Source: an uncultured Pseudomonadota bacterium (GTDB lineage Bacteria; Pseudomonadota; Alphaproteobacteria; RF32; CAG-239). From it: a DNA stretch of 18,367 nucleotides. A model generated the notes under the pieces. It ran no database searches, was not told where the DNA came from, and was given only the letters and a program-made list of their open reading frames with translations. Shown here piece after piece: positions 14,294 through 18,367 of the stretch. The translations under genes and the position numbers were made by a program. The stretch lies in assembly GCA_902495305.1 (NCBI GenBank), contig CABUWG010000035.1, positions 1-18,367 on the forward strand. The letters run 5' to 3'. Each line of letters opens with the position of its first letter. Position 1 is the first letter of the stretch.

Positions 14294-17200
14294 GCAGGAA
14301 AGACAAAACCGCAGCCGGCGGGCAACAGAGCAGCAACGGCGGGCGGCGAACCCCAAAAAATCGGTATGGGTGCAGGCTTCGGCCGGAACAGGAAAAACCA
14401 AGGTTCTTTCTGACCGGGTTTTGCGGATTCTGCTGGGCGGCGGCAATCCGGGGCGGATTTTGTGCCTGACTTATACCAAGGCGGCGGCGGTGGAGATGAG
14501 CAGCCGTATTTCCGAAAGGCTGAGCAAGTGGGCGGTTATGCCGCAGCAGGAATTATATAGCGAATTGGAAGCCCTGCTCGGGAAATTGCCGGAAGATCGG
14601 GAGCGGCTGGAAAAACTGGAGGCTGCGGCGCGGCGGCTGTTTGCCGTTTTACTGGATACGCCGGGGGGAATGAAGATTCAGACCATTCACGCCTTTTGTC
14701 AGGAGATTTTGAAGCGTTTTCCGCTGGAGGCGCATATTTCGCCCTATTTTGAGGTGATGGATGATCGGGCGGCGGCCGAAGCGCTGGCTGATATTCAGTC
14801 CAAGCTTTTGAAAAAAATTGAAGAAGAACCGGAAAATCCGGCCGGACAGGCTCTGAGCTTTTTGACAAGGAAAGTCAGCGAGTTTTCTTTTCCCGAGATT
14901 ATGAATACGATTGCGGCCAACCGGAATAAGATTTCGCAAATGCTCGTACGGTATCAAAATGTTGACACGATTGCGGCCGAGCTTTTGCGGCGGCTCGGCT
15001 TGTCCGAGAATTGCAGCGAAGCCGCGGTTAAAGAAGAGTTCCTGTCCGGATTTGACCGTGAAAAAGCGTTTATGCTGATGCAGGGCTGGGCCGGCGGCGG
15101 TGCTAAGGAGAAAGAAAAAGCTCAAAAGCTTGCCGGTTTGCTTGAGCGGCCGCTGCAACCGGAAGATTTTGATGATTATACCGCGTGTTTTTTGAACAAA
15201 GACGGCGGGATTCCGGCAAAAGCGGCAACAAAAGCGGTTTTGGCGGCATATCCGGAATTTGAAGATTGTTTTTATGCCGAAACCCAAAGACTTTGTGATT
15301 TAAGGAAAAAACTGGCAGCAGTCAGACTGGCGGACAGTACCAGAGCGGTTTTGTTTTTGGCGGAAGATTTGATTTCGGCTTATAATCATTTTAAGAAAAG
15401 CCGTTCCAAAATGGATTATGAAGACCTGATTGTGACGACCAGACAATTGCTTGAGAACAAAGGCGTCTCGCAATGGGTAATGTTTAAGCTGGACGGCGGC
15501 ATAGACAACATTCTGATTGACGAAGCACAGGATACTTCGCCCGACCAATGGGCGATTATACGGGCGCTGACCGAGCATTTTTTTGATGATGCCGGTGCCG
15601 GAAATGTGTGCAAGACGGTGTTTGCGGTCGGGGACAAAAAGCAGTCGATTTACAGTTTTCAGGGAGCCGATCCGAAAGGTTTTGCCGCGATGCAGCACTA
15701 TTTTTCGCAGCTGGTCGGGGAAGAAGCGCCTGATGGTTTTGACGTGGTTAATCTGGAAGTGTCTTTTCGGTCGACGGCCGCCGTTTTGGAAACGGTAAAC
15801 CATGTGTTCCGGCAGCTTCCGGGGCGCGACGGCGTGGCTGACGACGGCGAGGATATTACGCATATTCCTTTTCGGGCGGGAGAAGCCGGACGGGTTGAGC
15901 TCTGGCCGCTGGTCGAGCCGGAAGAGGGCGAGAACAAAGATGTCTGGCTGCCGTCAATGGAGCGCGTGAGTGTCGAATCGACAAGTTCGCGGCTGGCCGG
16001 ACAAATTGCCGAACGAATTAAGCAGATGGTTGAAAGCGGTCAGGAACTGAAGTCGCAAAAGCGTCCGGTCAGATATAAGGATTTTATGATTCTGGTTCAG
16101 CGGCGCAACCGTTTTGTGGAAGAGTTGGTGCGCGCCTGTAAAAATGCCGGCGTTAATATTGCCGGCGTGGACAAGATTAAGCTTTTGGAACAGATTGCCG
16201 TACAGGATTTGGTTTCGCTCGGCAAGTTTTTGCTGCTGCCGACAGATGATCTGACTTTGGCCGAAGTCCTGAAATCTCCTTTGTTCGGGCTGGAAGACAA
16301 AGATTTGGAAAAATTGTGTTGTGAACGCGGCAAAGGCGTGAGCCTGTGGAGCCGTTTGAAAGACGAACCGGTTTATGGCGACGTTTATCAGTGTTTGCAA
16401 AAGCTGAGTTCCCGTGCCGGATTTTTGCGGCCGTTTGAAATTTATGCCGAGGTTTTAAACCGGCTCGGCGGACGGAAGAAGTTTATATCCCGACTGGGGT
16501 ATGAAGCTGAAGACGGCATAGACGAGTTTATGAATTTGACGATTGCTTATGAACAGGAGCATATTCCGACGTTGCAGGGGTTTATTGACTGGATTGGCGG
16601 CGATGAAGTGGAGATTAAGCGTGAGCTGGAGCAGAGCGAAGCAGACGCGGTGCGGATTATGACAGTTCACGGTTCAAAGGGGTTGCAGGCGCCGATTGTG
16701 ATTTTGCCGGATACGGTACGGGTTGTCAGTGTGAAAAATTCCGGCGGCATGTTGTGGGACGATTTGTTTTATTATCCGTTGTCGGCGCAGGATTATGATG
16801 ACAATTGCGTCAAGATAAAAGAGGCTGAAAAGCAGAATGCCTTACAGGAATACCGGCGGCTTTTGTATGTGGCTTTGACCAGAGCAGAAGATCTGCTGGC
16901 CGTTTGCGGCTATTATAACAGCGAGCGTTTCAAGCCGCATGAGGAATCGTGGTATAAGATTTGTGAAAAATCGCTGAAGGAAATCGGAACGGCGGAACGA
17001 GGCGGCATTATTGCCTATGAATGTTCGCAGGCATTTGAACCCAAGCCCAAAAAAGTATCGGAAAAGCCGGTTTATCCGGAATGCACGGCAACGTGGCTTG
17101 ATGAAAAGCCGGAAGCGGAGAGCGCACTGGCAAAACCGCTGAGTCCGTCAAAACTTGAGGAAGACGAAGAAGAACCAGCGCTGGCCTCGCCGATCGGAAG

Positions 17201-17681
17201 CCATGGAAAAAGCCGGTATCGCCGCGGATTGATTATTCACAAGCTTTTGCAGTTTTTGCCGGAAGTTTATGCCAAGGACGGTTGTGGCATTATTGATGAT
17301 TATTTGGAAAAGAATGCACCGGATCTGCCGGCGGCGGAAAAAGAGAGAATTGCCCGTGAGGTTGTGCGGCTGCTGGAAAATCCGGAATTTTCGGCGGTTT
17401 TTTCTGCCGAGTCAAAAGCCGAGGTTCCGATTATGGGCGAGGTCGGCGGCCGGATTATTTCCGGACAGGTTGACAGGCTGGTGATTGAAAAAGACAGAGT
17501 GTTGCTGGTGGATTATAAAACCAACCGTCCGGCAGCGAAGTCTGTTAAAGATATTCCGTCGGCTTATCGGAAGCAGATGCAGGCTTATAAAGATTTGCTG
17601 GCGCGGATTTATCCCGAAAAAGAAATTATTCCGCTGATCTTATGGACGGATACCGCCGATTTGATGCCTTTGGCAGAATAA
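14283..17681 (+). CDS. addA: Double-strand break repair helicase-nuclease AddA
   Basis: The 1132-residue subunit is the UvrD-type motor and second nuclease of AddAB. Helicase motifs are in order: Walker A ASAGTGKT at 32-39, the Leu-Thr-Tyr-Thr-Lys-Ala-Ala Ia region near 60-66, DEAQD near 413-417, Gly-Asp-Lys-Lys-Gln-Ser-Ile-Tyr-Ser-Phe-Gln-Gly near 450-461, Val-His-Gly-Ser-Lys-Gly-Leu near 795-801, and Tyr-Val-Ala-Leu-Thr-Arg-Ala near 861-867. The C-terminal nuclease has Ile-His-Lys-Leu-Leu near 985, Gly-Gln-Val-Asp-Arg near 1060 and Val-Asp-Tyr-Lys-Thr-Asn near 1075. The start ATG (or the next ATG, one codon on) lies within the end of addB, giving translational coupling. A Lys/Glu/Pro-rich linker near 920-970 separates motor and nuclease. 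It looks intact, and trxA follows. Confidence 0.97.
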   Translation: MMIEQERQNRSRRATEQQRRAANPKKSVWVQASAGTGKTKVLSDRVLRILLGGGNPGRILCLTYTKAAAVEMSSRISERLSKWAVMPQQELYSELEALLGKLPEDRERLEKLEAAARRLFAVLLDTPGGMKIQTIHAFCQEILKRFPLEAHISPYFEVMDDRAAAEALADIQSKLLKKIEEEPENPAGQALSFLTRKVSEFSFPEIMNTIAANRNKISQMLVRYQNVDTIAAELLRRLGLSENCSEAAVKEEFLSGFDREKAFMLMQGWAGGGAKEKEKAQKLAGLLERPLQPEDFDDYTACFLNKDGGIPAKAATKAVLAAYPEFEDCFYAETQRLCDLRKKLAAVRLADSTRAVLFLAEDLISAYNHFKKSRSKMDYEDLIVTTRQLLENKGVSQWVMFKLDGGIDNILIDEAQDTSPDQWAIIRALTEHFFDDAGAGNVCKTVFAVGDKKQSIYSFQGADPKGFAAMQHYFSQLVGEEAPDGFDVVNLEVSFRSTAAVLETVNHVFRQLPGRDGVADDGEDITHIPFRAGEAGRVELWPLVEPEEGENKDVWLPSMERVSVESTSSRLAGQIAERIKQMVESGQELKSQKRPVRYKDFMILVQRRNRFVEELVRACKNAGVNIAGVDKIKLLEQIAVQDLVSLGKFLLLPTDDLTLAEVLKSPLFGLEDKDLEKLCCERGKGVSLWSRLKDEPVYGDVYQCLQKLSSRAGFLRPFEIYAEVLNRLGGRKKFISRLGYEAEDGIDEFMNLTIAYEQEHIPTLQGFIDWIGGDEVEIKRELEQSEADAVRIMTVHGSKGLQAPIVILPDTVRVVSVKNSGGMLWDDLFYYPLSAQDYDDNCVKIKEAEKQNALQEYRRLLYVALTRAEDLLAVCGYYNSERFKPHEESWYKICEKSLKEIGTAERGGIIAYECSQAFEPKPKKVSEKPVYPECTATWLDEKPEAESALAKPLSPSKLEEDEEEPALASPIGSHGKSRYRRGLIIHKLLQFLPEVYAKDGCGIIDDYLEKNAPDLPAAEKERIAREVVRLLENPEFSAVFSAESKAEVPIMGEVGGRIISGQVDRLVIEKDRVLLVDYKTNRPAAKSVKDIPSAYRKQMQAYKDLLARIYPEKEIIPLILWTDTADLMPLAE

Positions 17682-17771
17682 ATTTGAATTTTGTGTGATT
17701 CCTCTTTAATATTGAAAAAAGATTTACTATATTAGAAGAAACGTAAAACTATATGAAGAAAGGAAAGTCTA
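17682..17771 (+). promoter_or_regulatory. Spacer before trxA with a weak promoter candidate
   Basis: No terminator follows addA, so trxA can be read from the addAB transcript. The AT-rich spacer may also hold its own promoter: TATATT at 17728-17733 is a good -10, but the base run 17 upstream (tttaat) is a poor -35. A ribosome site aaaggaaag lies just before the trxA ATG. Thioredoxin is usually needed in larger amounts than AddAB, which favours a separate start. Confidence 0.3.
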
Positions 17772-18086
17772 ATGCAGTCTATAGTCGACAGTCAGTTTGA
17801 TGCTGAAGTTTTGAAGTCCAAAGGTTTGGTGTTGGTGGATTTTTGGGCAGAATGGTGTGGCCCCTGCCGCCAGCTCGGTCCGATTTTGGAAGAGGTTTCC
17901 AAATCTATGGGCGATACGGTGAAAATTTGCAAGATGAATGTGGATGAAGCTCCGAATACGGCTGCACAATATGGAATCCGCAGTATTCCGACCATGTTTT
18001 TGTTCAAAGACGGAAAACAGGTTGATACTAAAGTCGGATTGAATTCTAAAGCCGCTTTGGAATCCTGGATTTCTTCTCACGCTTAA
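17772..18086 (+). CDS. trxA: Thioredoxin TrxA
   Basis: The 104-residue cytosolic redox protein reduces disulfides in partners such as ribonucleotide reductase. The active site is WCGPC at 28-32, with the buried Asp23 in Leu-Val-Asp-Phe-Trp and the cis-proline at Pro73 in Ser-Ile-Pro-Thr. The length and strand order are those of a classical thioredoxin, with no signal peptide and no added domain. It lies 90 bases after addA in the arrangement common to Alphaproteobacteria and ends at a strong terminator. A good ribosome site precedes the ATG. Confidence 0.97.
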   Translation: MQSIVDSQFDAEVLKSKGLVLVDFWAEWCGPCRQLGPILEEVSKSMGDTVKICKMNVDEAPNTAAQYGIRSIPTMFLFKDGKQVDTKVGLNSKAALESWISSHA

Positions 18087-18105
18087 TCGGCTTTTCAGCT
18101 CTCAG

Positions 18106-18136
18106 ACCTCCTGCCGGATTGCGGGAGGTTTTTTTT
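18106..18136 (+). terminator. Intrinsic terminator after trxA
   Basis: acctcctgc at 18106-18114 pairs with gcgggaggt at 18121-18129 (nine pairs, one G-U) around a six-base loop. A run of eight T follows at 18129-18136. It lies 20 bases after the trxA stop and ends the addB-addA-trxA group. Confidence 0.9.
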
Positions 18137-18139
18137 ATG

Positions 18140-18232
18140 TTATTTTTCCGGCAGATAAGCTTTTTCGCCTTTAGCCAAATTTCTCCCGCTTTTTCCTGCT
18201 TCCCTAGCCAAAATCCCCATCCTATCTTTCAT
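18140..18232 (-). CDS. Doubtful 30-residue basic small open frame
   Basis: A minus-strand frame runs from ATG at 18230-18232 to TAA at 18140-18142. The product is hydrophilic and basic, rich in Lys, Arg, Gly and Glu, and contains an Ala-Arg-Glu-Ala-Gly-Lys-Ser-Gly run. An in-frame stop at 18278 limits any extension and no better start lies between. No Shine-Dalgarno site precedes it. The plus strand is open here too (18137-18286), so the frame may be chance. It may also be the leftover end of a degraded gene. Confidence 0.2.
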   Translation of the reverse strand: MKDRMGILAREAGKSGRNLAKGEKAYLPEK

Positions 18233-18238
18233 TATATA

Positions 18239-18267
18239 TTGACTTTCGTGTTTCTTTGTGATATAGT
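18239..18267 (+). promoter_or_regulatory. Strong sigma-70-type promoter pointing out of the window
   Basis: TTGACT at 18239-18244 and TATAGT at 18262-18267 each match five of six consensus bases and are separated by exactly 17 bases. Transcription should start near 18274 and run rightward directly into the inverted repeat. It is the best-matching promoter in the window. Its target gene, or an RNA product, lies beyond the right edge. Confidence 0.6.
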
Positions 18268-18277
18268 GACTATAATG

Positions 18278-18357
18278 TCATTCTGAGTGCAACGAAGAAT
18301 CCAGTCGAGTGATAAGGCTAATTTATTTTACTGGATCCTTCGCTCCGCTCAGGATGA
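18278..18357. repeat. REP/MITE-like inverted repeat with 28-base arms
   Basis: The left arm (18278-18305) starts tcattctgag and ends gaatccagt. The right arm (18330-18357) starts actggatcc and ends tcaggatga. Twenty-three of 28 positions are complementary, and two more pair as G-U on plus, around a 24-base spacer. Short palindromic elements with a cattctgag/gaagaatcc core are common interspersed repeats in many bacterial genomes (from memory). No transposase is present, so it would be non-autonomous. Confidence 0.65.
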
Positions 18358-18367
18358 TCTGCACAGC

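Noticed and set aside
18137..18286. A 49-codon plus-strand frame after the trxA terminator
   Set aside because: It starts at the terminator T-run without a ribosome site, is opposite another doubtful frame, and ends within the inverted repeat.

Overview
The window looks like a stretch of ordinary chromosome from an alphaproteobacterium of moderate GC content. The main reason is gene order. addB, addA and trxA lie together with a MurU-type nucleotidyltransferase just upstream, and grpE lies divergent from an rph-rdgB pair. Both arrangements are typical of Alphaproteobacteria, and AddB has the alphaproteobacterial form without iron-sulfur cysteines. My guess, from memory of similar sequence, is a host-associated or gut lineage of the RF32/CAG-239 kind. 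I cannot prove that from this window.

Layout. Positions 1-123 hold an imperfect in-frame repeat of unknown origin. A leftward group follows, read from high to low coordinates: a HIT-family hydrolase, the DNA translocase ftsK, and a small two-helix membrane protein. fabD and fabG run divergently to the right and end in a strong hairpin, without the acpP and fabF that often follow. Positions 5264-5700 hold no convincing gene but several hairpins, three of them terminator-like, plus nested inverted and direct repeats. This is the least explained part of the interior. grpE then runs leftward. A rightward set follows: a long, atypical glycogen synthase-like gene, then rph, rdgB and murU. A leftward HD-domain hydrolase overlaps the murU end by 37 bases. 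The last rightward set is addB and addA (overlapping by 11 bases) and then trxA, which ends in a clear terminator. The final 230 bases hold a doubtful 30-codon frame on the minus strand, a strong sigma-70-type promoter pointing out of the window, and a 28-base-arm inverted repeat starting where that promoter's transcript should begin.

Function. Most genes are housekeeping: chromosome segregation (FtsK), fatty-acid initiation and reduction (FabD, FabG), protein folding (GrpE), RNA 3' end maturation (RNase PH), nucleotide-pool cleaning (RdgB), cell-wall sugar recycling (MurU), double-strand break repair (AddAB) and redox control (TrxA). The less ordinary items are the glycogen synthase-like gene between grpE and rph, the fatty-acid pair without acpP, the MurU gene without its usual kinase partner, the hairpin-rich spacer, and the repeats at both ends. 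I found no CRISPR array, tRNA, rRNA, transposase, phage gene or defence system, and nothing here clearly amounts to a new multi-gene system.
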